Assembly: GCF_016595795.1 (NCBI RefSeq)
Contig: NZ_JAENHN010000059.1
Location: 203,818 to 267,817 of the forward strand
From: Clostridium yunnanense
GTDB taxonomy: Bacteria > Bacillota > Clostridia > Clostridiales > Clostridiaceae
Length of the DNA stretch: 64,000 nucleotides
Direction: 5' to 3'
Shown here: one piece after another, positions 1-9,108 of the stretch
How positions within the stretch are numbered: the first letter of the stretch is position 1
Layout: every line of letters starts with the position of its first letter
The notes under the pieces: model-generated
What the model was told of the DNA's origin: nothing
The model's database searches: none
Seen by the model: only the letters and a program-made list of their open reading frames with translations
Made by a program: the position numbers and the translations under genes

Positions 1-411
1 CAAAGAAGGATTTCAAATGGTGTTGTTGGAATTAAACAAGCCTACAAATCCTTGGTAAACGTTATCAGAGGAAAGGTAATGCTTAAGCCAGTAGTGCTTT
101 TAGCAATAAAATATATAGAAGGCAATTATTTTTCTAATGATTTAAGCTTGGAAGTTGTTGCAGAACAATTTAATGCAAATCCGTCATATCTAAGTAGAAT
201 TATAAAGCAAGAAACCGGGTCTTCTTTCATTGATTATTTGACAAACTTAAGAATCAAGAAAGCCATATTTATAATGGATGACCCAACTATAAAGATTTAT
301 CAAGTAGCAGAGATGGTAGGCTATAGTAATCAACATTATTTTTGTAAGGCATTTAAGAAGGTTATGGGAATCTCTCCAACTGAATATAGGGGAGGTAGTG
401 GGATTGGATAG
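1..411 (+). CDS. AraC-type response regulator, C-terminal part (YesN family; 5' end outside window)
   Basis: The reading frame is open from base 1, so only the last 136 residues are present. The C-terminal ~100 residues form a two-helix-turn-helix AraC DNA-binding domain: the first HTH around 'LSLEVVAEQFNANPSYLSRI', the second around 'YQVAEMVGYSNQHYFCKAFK', ending in the usual 'GISPTEYR'. The preceding stretch resembles the linker of YesN-type response regulators, so a receiver domain probably lies upstream. The stop codon overlaps the start of the sugar-binding sensor gene, so the two are translationally coupled. It probably activates the downstream sugar transporter together with the YesM-type kinase at 7.2-9.0 kb; this is inference from gene order. 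Confidence 0.85.
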   Translation, partial: QRRISNGVVGIKQAYKSLVNVIRGKVMLKPVVLLAIKYIEGNYFSNDLSLEVVAEQFNANPSYLSRIIKQETGSSFIDYLTNLRIKKAIFIMDDPTIKIYQVAEMVGYSNQHYFCKAFKKVMGISPTEYRGGSGIG

Positions 412-1381
412 AAAAATAATAATACCTAAAAGAATAATTGGGATATTTATTTTCTTAATTATATTAGTTTTTATTTCTGTTCTAGTAGAAAGGACAAAGA
501 AGTCTGAAGGAATAGAATTTGTAATAGGGATGTCTCAAGCAAATTTGACTGAACCCTGGCGAATATCCATGAACGAGGAAATAATAAATGAAGCAAAAAA
601 GTACAGCAATTTAAAAATAATTTATAAGGATGCTGGAGGAGATTCAGAAAGACAGAAAAAAGATATACAAGAACTATCAGATTATGGAGTTGATTTGTTA
701 ATAGTGGCAATAGATGATTCGAAAAGGTTGACACCTTTAGTATCAGAAACATATAAAAGAATTCCTGTCATAGTTTTAGATAGGCCAGTTGAGAGCGCAG
801 ACTATACTTTGTATATCGGTCCAGACAATGAATCAATAGGTATACAAGCTGGTAAACTTGTGGTGGATCTAATTGGTAATAAACAAGGTAAGGTTATTGA
901 AGTGCAAGGTATGCTTAATTCACCTCCAGTGATTGAAAGAAGTAAAGGGTTCAAAGAAGTATTGAAAGATCACAAAAATATAGAAATCTCTAGGACTGTT
1001 ATAGGTGAGTGGCAAAGAGATGAAACTGAAGATAAAGTTTCTGAAATACTTGCAGAAGAAAAAGATATTGATGTTATATTTGCTCACAATGATTACATGG
1101 CACTTGGTGCCTATAGAGCAGCTTATAAATTAGGACTTAAAAATATTAAAGTAATTGGAGTAGATGGACTTCTAGGTGCCAATGGTGGCCTTGACTTAGT
1201 GGATAAAGGAATTCTTCAGGGAACCTTTACTTGCGAGACAGGTGGTAAGGAAGCTGTAAAATATGCTATTGAAATATTAAACAAAAAGCAAAGTATTCCT
1301 AAAGAAATAATACTCGGCAGTGATAAGATAACAAAGGAAAATTTAAATAAGTATCTTAGCAATATGGAGTTTCTTAATTAA
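404..1381 (+). CDS. Membrane-anchored periplasmic-type sugar-binding protein, probable extracytoplasmic sensor
   Basis: About 325 residues with a basic N-terminus, one hydrophobic segment near residues 10-30 and no lipobox cysteine. The rest is a type I periplasmic binding fold of the ribose/galactose class (motifs 'FVIGMSQANLTEPWR', 'VIVLDRPVESADY', 'FAHNDYMALGAYRA'). The uncleaved anchor and the position directly after an AraC response regulator fit a sensory role like XylFII of the XylFII-LytS/YesN system of C. beijerinckii, rather than a transport role, which the lipoprotein at 1991 can fill. I prefer the TTG start at 404: GGAGG at 391-395 is 8 bases upstream, whereas the GTG at 398 is only 2 bases from it. 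The gene overlaps the preceding stop codon. Confidence 0.8.
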   Translation: MDRKIIIPKRIIGIFIFLIILVFISVLVERTKKSEGIEFVIGMSQANLTEPWRISMNEEIINEAKKYSNLKIIYKDAGGDSERQKKDIQELSDYGVDLLIVAIDDSKRLTPLVSETYKRIPVIVLDRPVESADYTLYIGPDNESIGIQAGKLVVDLIGNKQGKVIEVQGMLNSPPVIERSKGFKEVLKDHKNIEISRTVIGEWQRDETEDKVSEILAEEKDIDVIFAHNDYMALGAYRAAYKLGLKNIKVIGVDGLLGANGGLDLVDKGILQGTFTCETGGKEAVKYAIEILNKKQSIPKEIILGSDKITKENLNKYLSNMEFLN

Positions 1382-1422
1382 GAGAGCACTAAGCAGCTTC
1401 ACACTAATTTTAAATATTGTGG

Positions 1423-1622
1423 TTGAAATTAAGTGGTTATGCATCCGATGCTTTAATGAGCTTACGCAAAGAATTAATATGATTTTGTCATATTCCATGG
1501 CTAAAACTGTAAACTCACTACGTTCGAACAGTACAGTTTTTAAACGCCATTCCATCTGAAAAAATCATTTAATTCTAATAGCTCACTCATAGAGCATCTA
1601 CCGCATAACCACTTAATTTCAA
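1423..1622. repeat. 200-bp MITE-like imperfect palindrome with 20-bp perfect terminal inverted repeats
   Basis: The left end TTGAAATTAAGTGGTTATGC (1423-1442) is the exact reverse complement of 1603-1622. Internal arms also pair (for example AATTAATATGATTTT near 1472 with the AT-rich arm near 1561-1576, and AAAACTGTA near 1503 with TACAGTTTT near 1532), so the whole unit can fold into one long hairpin. It has no coding capacity. The same terminal motif (TTGAAATTNAG and its complement followed by AATAAT) recurs at 3039-3175, and an internal 31-base piece recurs at 12179-12209. It fills most of the 609-base gap between the sensor gene and ytfQ. Confidence 0.8.
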
Positions 1623-1649
1623 TAATATCATTAAATGTGTCTAAACAAT

Positions 1650-1716
1650 AAAGACCAAGCATTCATGAGAAAAGCTCTCTATTTATGCAGGGTCTTTGAT
1701 TTTATAGAGCTTTTTT
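1650..1716 (+). terminator. Intrinsic terminator with an overlapping alternative hairpin
   Basis: AAAGCTCT at 1671-1678 pairs with AGAGCTTT (1706-1713) just before a T run, forming a terminator. An alternative stem pairs AAAGACC (1650-1656) with GGTCTTT (1691-1697) and would enclose the left arm and part of the loop of the terminator stem. The arms interlock, so the two may compete. It lies downstream of the sensor gene and about 275 bases upstream of ytfQ. It is either a plain operon end or an attenuator-like switch in the ytfQ leader. Confidence 0.65.
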
Positions 1717-1990
1717 GTTGGGTAGGAAAATGTAAAGGTTTAAACTTAGTTATACCTAGTAATTTCAGCTGTTTATGATGAGTTTTTATTGAATACAGTA
1801 ATAAGTAAAACTTATTGGACGGTAAGATTTCTCATTTCATTTGGAAAGGTAGATGCATATAAAAATCGCTTCATAAACTTCTTTATTCAGTACAAATAGT
1901 ATACAAAATTGCTGATTAATGCAAATACAAAAATTAGGAGACATTATATAATAAACTTGTAAATGATTACAAAGTAATGGGGGAATAGTT

Positions 1991-2995
1991 ATGAAATTAA
2001 AAAAATTAGTAGCACTAGCATTAACTTTAGCTTTGACAGCAACAGTAGCAATCGGTTGTGGAAGCTCTAGCACAAATAATTCAGGTGGAGATAAAAGTGC
2101 AAATACAACTACCAAAAAGTTAGTTTTGGGATTTTCACAAATAGGAGCAGAAAGTGGCTGGAGAACTGCTGAAACCAACTCAATCAAGGAAATACCTAAT
2201 CTTGACTCAAATGTTGAACTCAAATTTTCTGATGCACAGCAAAAGCAAGAAAATCAGATAAAGGCTTTAAGATCCTTTATAGCTCAAAAGGTTGACGTAA
2301 TTGCTTTAGCACCAGTAGTTGAAACAGGTTGGGATACTGTTTTTAAAGAAGCAAAAGATGCAAAGATTCCAATTATATTAGTTGATAGAGGTGTTAAGGT
2401 TAGTGATGATTCCTTATATTCAACTTTTATAGGCTCAGACTTTATTGCAGAAGGTAAGAGTGCAGGTAAAATATTGACTGACAAGTTTGGAAAGGATGCA
2501 AAGTTAAATATAGTTGAGCTTCAAGGAACAGTAGGAGCAAGTGCTGCAAATGACAGACAAAAAGGCTTTGCAGATTACATTAAGGACTATCCAGGATATA
2601 AAGTTATAAAATCACAATCTGGTGATTTTAGCCGTGCTAAAGGTAAAGAAGTTATGGAAGCTTTCTTAAAGTCAGAAGGTAAAAATATTCAAGCAGTTTA
2701 TGCACATAATGACGATATGGCAATGGGAGCTATTCAAGCTATAGAAGAATATGGACTTAAGCCAGGCGTAGACGTTGCTATAGTTTCTATAGATGGTATT
2801 AAGGATGCTTTCCAAGCTGTAGCAGATAGAAAGAGTACAGGTGTTGTTGAGTGTAATCCGCTTCTAGGGCCTCAAATATTACAAGCTGCAAAAGACTTAG
2901 CTGCAGGTAAGACAGTAGATAAATGGATAAAATCCAATGAAGGTGTTTTTGTAGGAGATCAAGCTAAAAAAGAACTTCCAAATAGAAAGTATTAG
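1991..2995 (+). CDS. ytfQ: Sugar ABC transporter substrate-binding lipoprotein, YtfQ-like
   Basis: 334 residues. A lysine-rich signal peptide ends in lipobox 'VAIGC' with the acylated Cys near residue 23, followed by a Ser/Thr/Asn-rich linker. The mature protein is a type I periplasmic binding fold that follows E. coli YtfQ, the galactofuranose-binding protein, along its whole length, including 'ESGWRTAETN', 'QQKQENQIKALRSF', 'VVELQGTVGAS'-like and 'YAHNDDMAMGAIQAI' segments. It should bind a sugar, possibly a furanose, outside the cell and pass it to the YtfR/YtfT/YjfF complex. The start is preceded by a G-rich ribosome site (TGGGGGAA). A 436-base gap with palindromic repeats separates it from ytfR, which may allow higher expression of the binding protein. 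Confidence 0.92.
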   Translation: MKLKKLVALALTLALTATVAIGCGSSSTNNSGGDKSANTTTKKLVLGFSQIGAESGWRTAETNSIKEIPNLDSNVELKFSDAQQKQENQIKALRSFIAQKVDVIALAPVVETGWDTVFKEAKDAKIPIILVDRGVKVSDDSLYSTFIGSDFIAEGKSAGKILTDKFGKDAKLNIVELQGTVGASAANDRQKGFADYIKDYPGYKVIKSQSGDFSRAKGKEVMEAFLKSEGKNIQAVYAHNDDMAMGAIQAIEEYGLKPGVDVAIVSIDGIKDAFQAVADRKSTGVVECNPLLGPQILQAAKDLAAGKTVDKWIKSNEGVFVGDQAKKELPNRKY

Positions 2996-3038
2996 GACTT
3001 TTAAAGCTTAAGTTGAGTTTAAGCTTAGAAAATATGTT

Positions 3039-3175
3039 GAAATTGAGGTGTCAGTTATCTGATACTTTAATTTCAACAATAATATTAAACATAGAGCATG
3101 TTAACAGTGCCCCCCTTGAAATTGAGGATAGTTCCAGATAATGTTTTGTATTTTGTTGAGAACACCTCAATTTCA
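3039..3175. repeat. Tandem pair of palindromic repeats (TTGAAATTGAGG family)
   Basis: Two hairpins lie in tandem. The first spans 3039-3078, with TTGAAATT pairing with AATTTCAA. The second spans about 3118-3175, with TTGAAATTGAGG pairing with CCTCAATTTCAA. Each is followed by AATAAT-rich sequence, as in the 200-bp element at 1423. They occupy the gap between ytfQ (stop at 2995) and ytfR (start at 3432). The remaining ~255 bases before ytfR are AT-rich and I see no gene there. Confidence 0.75.
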
Positions 3176-3431
3176 ATAATATATAGGTGATTTTAGTATA
3201 AGATAGATTGATATATAAGTTCTGTTTGATCTTATTCATAAATTAATAACCTAAAGGATCCTTCTTCAATACTTTTATGAATAACACTCTTTAGAACTTA
3301 TATATTCTTTAAATAGGAACGTATTAAGATTTATATTTATTATTCAACAAAATTGTTTTGATATTTTAGGTATCATTTGTAGATATATGGTCAGAATTTT
3401 ATATTCTTTATTTTAAAAGGAGGGGAGATAT

Positions 3432-4967
3432 ATGGCAGGAGATGGTGTAGTTCTAAGTATGAAGGGAATAAGTAAATCCTTTCCTGGAGTTAAAGCTCTT
3501 TCAAAGGTTGATTTTCAGCTTAGAAAGGGCGAGATTCATGCACTGATGGGTGAAAACGGTGCTGGCAAGTCTACACTAATAAAGGTTCTTACAGGAGTTT
3601 ATGAGATAGATGAAGGAAGTATAACTTTAAACGGTAATGATATTAAGATTACATCAACTTATGATGCTCAGCAACATGGAATAAGTACTGTTTATCAAGA
3701 AATCAATCTTTGTCCTAACCTAACTGTAGCAGAAAATATTTATATTGGTAGACAGCCTATGAAGGCAGGAAGTATTGATTGGAAGGAAATAAATAAAAAT
3801 GCAGAAAAGTTGTTAAGTGAAAGACTTAACCTAAATATAGATGTTAAAAGAATGCTCTCATCTTATTCGGTGGCAGTGCAACAAATGATTGCCATAGCCA
3901 GAGCGGTGGATATATCAAGGGGAATACTTATACTTGACGAACCTACTTCAAGCCTTGACAGTAGCGAAGTTGAGAGACTGTTTAGTATTATGAGAAAGCT
4001 TAAGAATGAGGGAATGTCTATTATATTTGTTACTCATTTTTTAGACCAGGTATATGGTATATCAGATAAGATAACTGTACTTAGAAACGGTCACATGGTA
4101 GGAAGTTATGATGCTGACAAGCTTTCTAGACTAGAGCTTGTATCTAAGATGATTGGGAAAAATATAGATGAGGTTAAAGCTCTGAGTAGTTCAAATAAAA
4201 AGGAAGAGAAGAAGTTTGCTGATGGTAATTTAATAAGTACCTCTGCATTTGGGCGAGTAGGAAGCATAGAACCTTTTGATATTGAGATTAAAAGAGGAGA
4301 AGTTTTAGGACTTGCTGGACTTTTAGGAGCAGGTAGAAGTGAATGCGCTAGGTTGATATTTGGAATAGATAAGGCTGACCACGGAAACATCAAAATAAGA
4401 GGAAAGGAGTATTCTTATATATATCCCCAAAGAGCTATTGAAGAAGGTTTTGGTTTTTGTCCAGAGGATAGGAAGGTTGAAGGAATAGTAGCACAGCTCA
4501 CCATACGAGAAAATATAATTTTAGCTCTTCAGTCAAAACGTGGAGTTTTTAAATATATTCCTATGAAACAGCAGCAAGAAATTGCACAGAAATATATTGA
4601 TATGTTAGATATAAAGACACCAAGTATGGAACAAAGAATTGATAATCTTAGTGGTGGAAATCAACAAAAGGTTATCTTGGCTAGATGGCTTGCAACAAAT
4701 CCGGAGTTATTAATACTTGATGAACCTACAAGAGGAATTGATGTTGGTGCTAAGAGTGAAATAATGAAGCTTGTGCTTGATTTAGCTAGTGAAGGTGTAA
4801 CCATAATATTTATATCTTCAGAGCTTTCTGAAATAGTAAAGTGCTGTGATAGAATATTGATTTTGAGAGATAGAAATATTATAGGAGAACTAAAAGGAGA
4901 GGAATTAGAGGAATCTAATATAATGACAACAATAGCAAAAGGAGGATTAAGCGGTGGAGAAGCTTAA
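3432..4967 (+). CDS. ytfR: Sugar ABC transporter ATP-binding protein, YtfR-like (two nucleotide-binding domains)
   Basis: 511 residues, the normal length for a tandem-NBD sugar ATPase of the RbsA/YtfR class. The first domain has Walker A 'GENGAGKST', a degenerate signature 'SVAVQQMIAIARA' and Walker B 'ILILDEPTSSLD'. The second has a degenerate P-loop 'GLLGAGRSE', an intact signature 'LSGGNQQKVILARWL' and Walker B 'LLILDEPTRGID'. This asymmetry is normal for the family. It energises uptake through the two permeases encoded next. The start follows a strong AGGAGGGGAG site, and the 3' end overlaps ytfT by 14 bases. Confidence 0.93.
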   Translation: MAGDGVVLSMKGISKSFPGVKALSKVDFQLRKGEIHALMGENGAGKSTLIKVLTGVYEIDEGSITLNGNDIKITSTYDAQQHGISTVYQEINLCPNLTVAENIYIGRQPMKAGSIDWKEINKNAEKLLSERLNLNIDVKRMLSSYSVAVQQMIAIARAVDISRGILILDEPTSSLDSSEVERLFSIMRKLKNEGMSIIFVTHFLDQVYGISDKITVLRNGHMVGSYDADKLSRLELVSKMIGKNIDEVKALSSSNKKEEKKFADGNLISTSAFGRVGSIEPFDIEIKRGEVLGLAGLLGAGRSECARLIFGIDKADHGNIKIRGKEYSYIYPQRAIEEGFGFCPEDRKVEGIVAQLTIRENIILALQSKRGVFKYIPMKQQQEIAQKYIDMLDIKTPSMEQRIDNLSGGNQQKVILARWLATNPELLILDEPTRGIDVGAKSEIMKLVLDLASEGVTIIFISSELSEIVKCCDRILILRDRNIIGELKGEELEESNIMTTIAKGGLSGGEA

Positions 4968-5997
4968 ATATAGAGATCAATTGAAAAAGATCTATCATTC
5001 TTCTATTTTTTGGCCACTGGTATGTCTTATAGGAATTCTTCTTTTTAATCTAATAATGAGACCTGGATTTCTTGGCTTAGAGATAAAAGATGGACACTTA
5101 TTTGGAAGTCTTGTTGATATATTGAATAGAGCTACACCATTAATTCTTTTGTCTCTGGGGATGACAATAGTTATTGCAACACAAGGCATAGATATCTCCG
5201 TAGGATCTATAATTGCTATAAGCGGAGCGGTTGCAGCTACAATTATAGTTTATAGTGGAAATACTTTTCTTGCTATTGTTGTGGGAATAGCTGCAGGTCT
5301 AATTTGTGGAATGTGGAATGGAATGCTGGTGTCCTATATAGGGGTTCAGCCTATGGTGGGTACCCTTATACTATATATCGTAGGAAGAGGTATTGCTCAA
5401 TTAATAACTAAGGGGCAGATATTAACTTTTACTAACAAGTCTTTTACTTTTATAGGTACAGGGTATTTGTTCCTTCCTGTGTCAGTTTATATTACTATAG
5501 CAGTGATATTAATTATATATTTACTTATGAGAAGAACTGCCTTAGGTTTATTTGTAGAAGCTGTAGGTATTAACAGCACCTCTAGTAGATACTCAGGTAT
5601 AAATTCTAAAAAAGTAAAGTTCATTCTTTATGTAATAACAGGTGCATTAGCAGGCCTAGCAGGAATAATTATATGCTCAAATATAAAGAGTGCAGATGCA
5701 AACAATGCAGGACTTTGGATGGAACTTGACGCTATATTAGCTACAGTTATTGGCGGTACTTCAATGAATGGCGGAAGATTTTATCTAGGTGGAACTGTAG
5801 TTGGAGCGCTATTTATTCAGACTTTGACCACTACAATTTACAGTATGGGTGTGCCACCTGAAACAACTCTTGTTGTAAAAGCAATAGTAGTCATAGTAGT
5901 GTGTCTTATCCAAAATGAAGAGTTTAGAAAGCTTATTCTGAAGTTTACTAGCAGTAAGGGAAGGAGGCTAAAGGAATATGAGAAAGAAAGCTGTTAA
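4954..5997 (+). CDS. ytfT: Sugar ABC transporter permease, YtfT-like
   Basis: 347 residues with about nine to ten hydrophobic segments of the RbsC/BPD_transp_2 type. It closely follows E. coli YtfT, including 'GHLFGSLVDILNRATPL', 'GMTIVIATQGIDISVG', 'GWNG'-type loop and 'SADANNAGLWMELDAILA'. It should form one half of the membrane channel with the YjfF-like partner. GTG start at 4954 lies 8 bases after GGAGG and overlaps ytfR by 14 bases; the 3' end overlaps the next gene by 20 bases, so the complex is made by coupled translation. Confidence 0.92.
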   Translation: MEKLKYRDQLKKIYHSSIFWPLVCLIGILLFNLIMRPGFLGLEIKDGHLFGSLVDILNRATPLILLSLGMTIVIATQGIDISVGSIIAISGAVAATIIVYSGNTFLAIVVGIAAGLICGMWNGMLVSYIGVQPMVGTLILYIVGRGIAQLITKGQILTFTNKSFTFIGTGYLFLPVSVYITIAVILIIYLLMRRTALGLFVEAVGINSTSSRYSGINSKKVKFILYVITGALAGLAGIIICSNIKSADANNAGLWMELDAILATVIGGTSMNGGRFYLGGTVVGALFIQTLTTTIYSMGVPPETTLVVKAIVVIVVCLIQNEEFRKLILKFTSSKGRRLKEYEKESC

Positions 5998-6982
5998 TTT
6001 TGCAAGGTTAAAACCAAATCAAGGGAATGCCTCGATATATGCAACTATAGCATTGTTTATATTGCTTTTTGTAGCTGGCGGTATAAAGTATGATAATTTC
6101 TTTAGTGTCCAAGTTTTTTCAAATCTTTTAATTGATAATTCATATTTGATTGCGCTAACAATTGGGGAGACTTTTACAATATTAACAGGAGGAATAGATC
6201 TTTCTGTAGGTGCAATGGTTGCTTTTGTAAGTATGATTACTGGAGCTCTACTTCAAAAGGGCGTTAATCCAATTTTAGTAATGATGTTTGTGTTATTTGT
6301 TGGAATTGTTATAGGAACTACACAAGGATATTTAATACAAAGGTTTAAGCTTCATCCTTGGATCATAACTTTGGCTGGTATGTTCTTTGCTAGAGGTGCA
6401 GCTTACCTAATAAGTGTAGATTCTATTAGTATAAACAATCCTATGTTTTCTGGCATTGCCTCATTTAGAATACATCTTGGACAAAATGCTTTTGTTTCTA
6501 TAAATGTTATTGTGAGTTTACTTTTAGTAGTTGCTGCAATATATATACTAAAGTACACTAAGTTTGGAAGAAATATATATGCTATAGGAGGAAGTGAAAA
6601 TTCTGCTATACTTATGGGACTTCCTGTAGCTAAAACAAAGATTTTAGTATACACTTTCTCAGGTTTTTGCTCAGCTCTTGGAGGTTTATTATATACTATT
6701 TATACTTCTTCAGGATATGGACTTCATTGCAATGGAACTGAGATGGATGCAATAGCTGCCAGTGTTATAGGTGGAGTAATCTTAACTGGAGGCTTTGGTT
6801 CTGCCATAGGTCCGCTATTTGGTGTCTTGACCACTGGAGTAATCCAAAATCTTATAATTTTCGATGGCACCCTAAATTCTTGGTGGACCAAAATAGCAGT
6901 TGGAATGTTACTATTTATATTCATAGCCCTTCAAAGGTTTATAGTGATAAAAAATGAGAAGAGAAAGACAGTTGTTACATGA
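5978..6982 (+). CDS. yjfF: Sugar ABC transporter permease, YjfF-like
   Basis: 334 residues, second RbsC-type permease with 'ETFTILTGGIDLSVGAMVAF', 'HPWIITLAGMFFARGAAYL' and 'EMDAIAASVIGGVILTGGFGS' segments typical of YjfF. Paired, non-identical permeases are characteristic of the YtfQRT-YjfF transporter and separate it from ribose systems with a homodimeric RbsC. The gene overlaps ytfT by 20 bases and is the last member of the transport operon before the terminator at 7091. Confidence 0.92.
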   Translation: MRKKAVNFARLKPNQGNASIYATIALFILLFVAGGIKYDNFFSVQVFSNLLIDNSYLIALTIGETFTILTGGIDLSVGAMVAFVSMITGALLQKGVNPILVMMFVLFVGIVIGTTQGYLIQRFKLHPWIITLAGMFFARGAAYLISVDSISINNPMFSGIASFRIHLGQNAFVSINVIVSLLLVVAAIYILKYTKFGRNIYAIGGSENSAILMGLPVAKTKILVYTFSGFCSALGGLLYTIYTSSGYGLHCNGTEMDAIAASVIGGVILTGGFGSAIGPLFGVLTTGVIQNLIIFDGTLNSWWTKIAVGMLLFIFIALQRFIVIKNEKRKTVVT

Positions 6983-6988
6983 AAATAT

Positions 6989-7090
6989 GGATGAATCACT
7001 TCGTAATAAAATTTATTGTTTTTAAATTCTCTCACCATAAACCGTGAAGGTTTCAAAAAATAATTTTCTGTTCGAGGGGGTTATCTTTAC
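6989..7090 (+). repeat. Dispersed ~100-bp palindromic repeat, copy 1 (ATGNACTACTTCRTAATA family)
   Basis: The unit starts with GGATGAATCACTTCGTAATA and ends with a TTCGAGGGGGTTATCTTT arm. Recognisable relatives lie at 11519-11617, 36473-36571 and, inverted, 50024-50124; a short form lies at 18171-18227. It is non-coding and sits right after the transporter operon. Confidence 0.65.
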
Positions 7091-7126
7091 ATCAGGCTTA
7101 TTTAAAAAATGGCCTGATTTTTTATT
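7091..7126 (+). terminator. Rho-independent terminator after the transporter operon
   Basis: ATCAGGC (7091-7097) pairs with GCCTGAT (7112-7118) and a T-rich run follows (7118-7126). It ends the ytfQRT-yjfF transcript, so the kinase gene at 7236 likely has its own promoter or depends on read-through. Confidence 0.8.
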
Positions 7127-7235
7127 TACTGGGAAATATTGTAAAATAATCAGAAGTTGGATATGATTATATTAGATTTGAATTATAGTTGTTAGTTAGA
7201 AAATAAAATACATATTATTTTGAATTGGGTGATTT

Positions 7236-9020
7236 ATGTTGAAAAATTCCATATCTACATTCTTTAATAGCAGCATAAGAAACAAGCTTATGCTTTATTT
7301 TATTTTAGTCATTTTATTGCCTGTTATAACAATAACTACTGTAAGTAATTTGATATATAATAACTCAATAAGTGATGTTCAAAATGTTAATACTGATGAG
7401 ATGATTCAGCAGATAAGTACCAACGTAGATTTTTATATGAAAAACATGGAGAATATCATCAATACTTTATCTTTAGATCCCAGAGTAGTAAGTTTTTTAA
7501 ACAGCAAGGAATTAAGTAATGGTAAAAATACTGAAGCAATGGAGTATGATGTCACAAAGGCAATAATGGGATTTACTCCTTTTCATCCTGAAATTGTTGG
7601 TATTATGGTTGTAAATAAAAATGATCTTTATGTAAGCGACATAATGTATAGAATATCTAGAGACCCGCTTATAAATGAAAAATGGTATATGGAAGCAGCA
7701 GATCATCCAAATAAAATTCAACTTTTCAGCAAGCCAATAGGAAGAAATATAAACAATGTATTTCAGTATTGTGCTGATGATGTAGTGTCGATGAGTAAAG
7801 CTATTATTGATGATAAAACAGGTAAATGTCTAGGTATTATACTAATTGATATTAAGCTGGATATAATCAAAAGTGTAATTGAAAGCGTTAAACCTGGTAA
7901 AACAGGGTTTGTGTATATTGTAGATTCTAATAATGAGATAGTATATACGCCAGTAAATGAAGTTGTATATAGGATAAAGGATCAGTGGGTAAAAAATTTA
8001 AAAAACAATATAATGGTTAAGAACATAAATAATAAAGACTATAAAATTATGTGCAAGGGATCTGAATACACCCAGTGGAAGACTGTAGGAGTATTTCCTT
8101 TAGATGAGAGTACAAAAACGTTAAGATATATTAAATATTATTCTTTGGCTGTAGCAATACTGACCATTGTGCTTGCAGCAATACTTGCAATGATATTTAC
8201 TCGTTCTATAGTGAATCCTATTACTAAATTAAGAAAGCTTATGAAAAGAACTGAGGAAGGGGACCTTAATGTATTTTTTAGAAGTAAATATGGTGATGAA
8301 ATAGGTGAACTCGGAAATTCTTTTAACAATATGATTGAAGAGATAAAAAATTTAATACACTTGGTGCAAGCAGAAGAAAAGAGTAAAAGGAAAGCTGAAA
8401 TAAGTATACTTCAAGCCCAGATAAAACCACATTTCTTATATAATACTTTAGATACAATTCAATGGATGGCTGAAGAACATGATGCACAGGATATTATCGA
8501 GGTAGTAAATGCACTTACTACTCTCTTAAGAATAGGGCTTAGCAAGGGTAATGAGATAGTTACTGTTAGAGATGAAATAATGCATATAGAAAGCTACCTT
8601 ATTATCCAGAAAGTTAGATATGAGGATAAGCTAGACTATGAGATAAAGATTCAAGAGGATATGATGAACTTTGAAGTGACTAAGCTTATATTGCAGCCTA
8701 TAGTAGAAAATGCAATATATCATGGTATAAAAGAAAAAAGGGGAAAGGGAAAAATATTAATTGAAGGTGAGATTGTTGATAAAAAGCTTTGCTTCACGAT
8801 AACTGATAATGGAGCAGGCATGAGCGAGGAGAGGATGAAGAAGTTAAATAAAGTACTTCACGGTAAAAATCCTGGAGAAATTAAACTAGGCTTTGGAGTA
8901 TATAATGTTAATGAAAGAATAAGATTATCATATGGAGAGGAATTTGGTCTTGAGTTTCAAAGTACTGAGAATATTGGAACTAAGGTAAAGGTGTGGCATC
9001 CTTTAATAACTGGAGTATAA
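7236..9020 (+). CDS. Sensor histidine kinase, YesM family
   Basis: 594 residues. A transmembrane helix lies near residues 18-38, an extracellular Cache-type sensor region near 40-300, a second helix near 303-323 and a HAMP linker near 324-377. The His_kinase domain has 'KPHFLYNTL' with the phospho-accepting His399, and the C-terminal HATPase has 'NAIYHGI' and 'GAGM' motifs. YesM-type kinases pair with YesN-type AraC regulators, and the only such regulator here is the truncated one at the left edge. Gene order (regulator, anchored sugar sensor, importer, kinase) suggests that the binding-protein sensor at 404-1381 presents ligand to this kinase. The ATG start has a weak GGGTGA site. Confidence 0.88.
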   Translation: MLKNSISTFFNSSIRNKLMLYFILVILLPVITITTVSNLIYNNSISDVQNVNTDEMIQQISTNVDFYMKNMENIINTLSLDPRVVSFLNSKELSNGKNTEAMEYDVTKAIMGFTPFHPEIVGIMVVNKNDLYVSDIMYRISRDPLINEKWYMEAADHPNKIQLFSKPIGRNINNVFQYCADDVVSMSKAIIDDKTGKCLGIILIDIKLDIIKSVIESVKPGKTGFVYIVDSNNEIVYTPVNEVVYRIKDQWVKNLKNNIMVKNINNKDYKIMCKGSEYTQWKTVGVFPLDESTKTLRYIKYYSLAVAILTIVLAAILAMIFTRSIVNPITKLRKLMKRTEEGDLNVFFRSKYGDEIGELGNSFNNMIEEIKNLIHLVQAEEKSKRKAEISILQAQIKPHFLYNTLDTIQWMAEEHDAQDIIEVVNALTTLLRIGLSKGNEIVTVRDEIMHIESYLIIQKVRYEDKLDYEIKIQEDMMNFEVTKLILQPIVENAIYHGIKEKRGKGKILIEGEIVDKKLCFTITDNGAGMSEERMKKLNKVLHGKNPGEIKLGFGVYNVNERIRLSYGEEFGLEFQSTENIGTKVKVWHPLITGV

Positions 9021-9108
9021 AATTTTTAGAGAATCCATGCTGAAATTTTATTGACTTCTAGTATACTCTAGGGAGTATAGTTTTTATATGAATGTAAAGC
9101 TTTAGATT

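Noticed and set aside
1837..2223. Open frame of 128 codons on the minus strand across the ytfQ start
   Set aside because: It is antisense to the ytfQ signal peptide and leader, with no recognisable domain; treated as a shadow frame.
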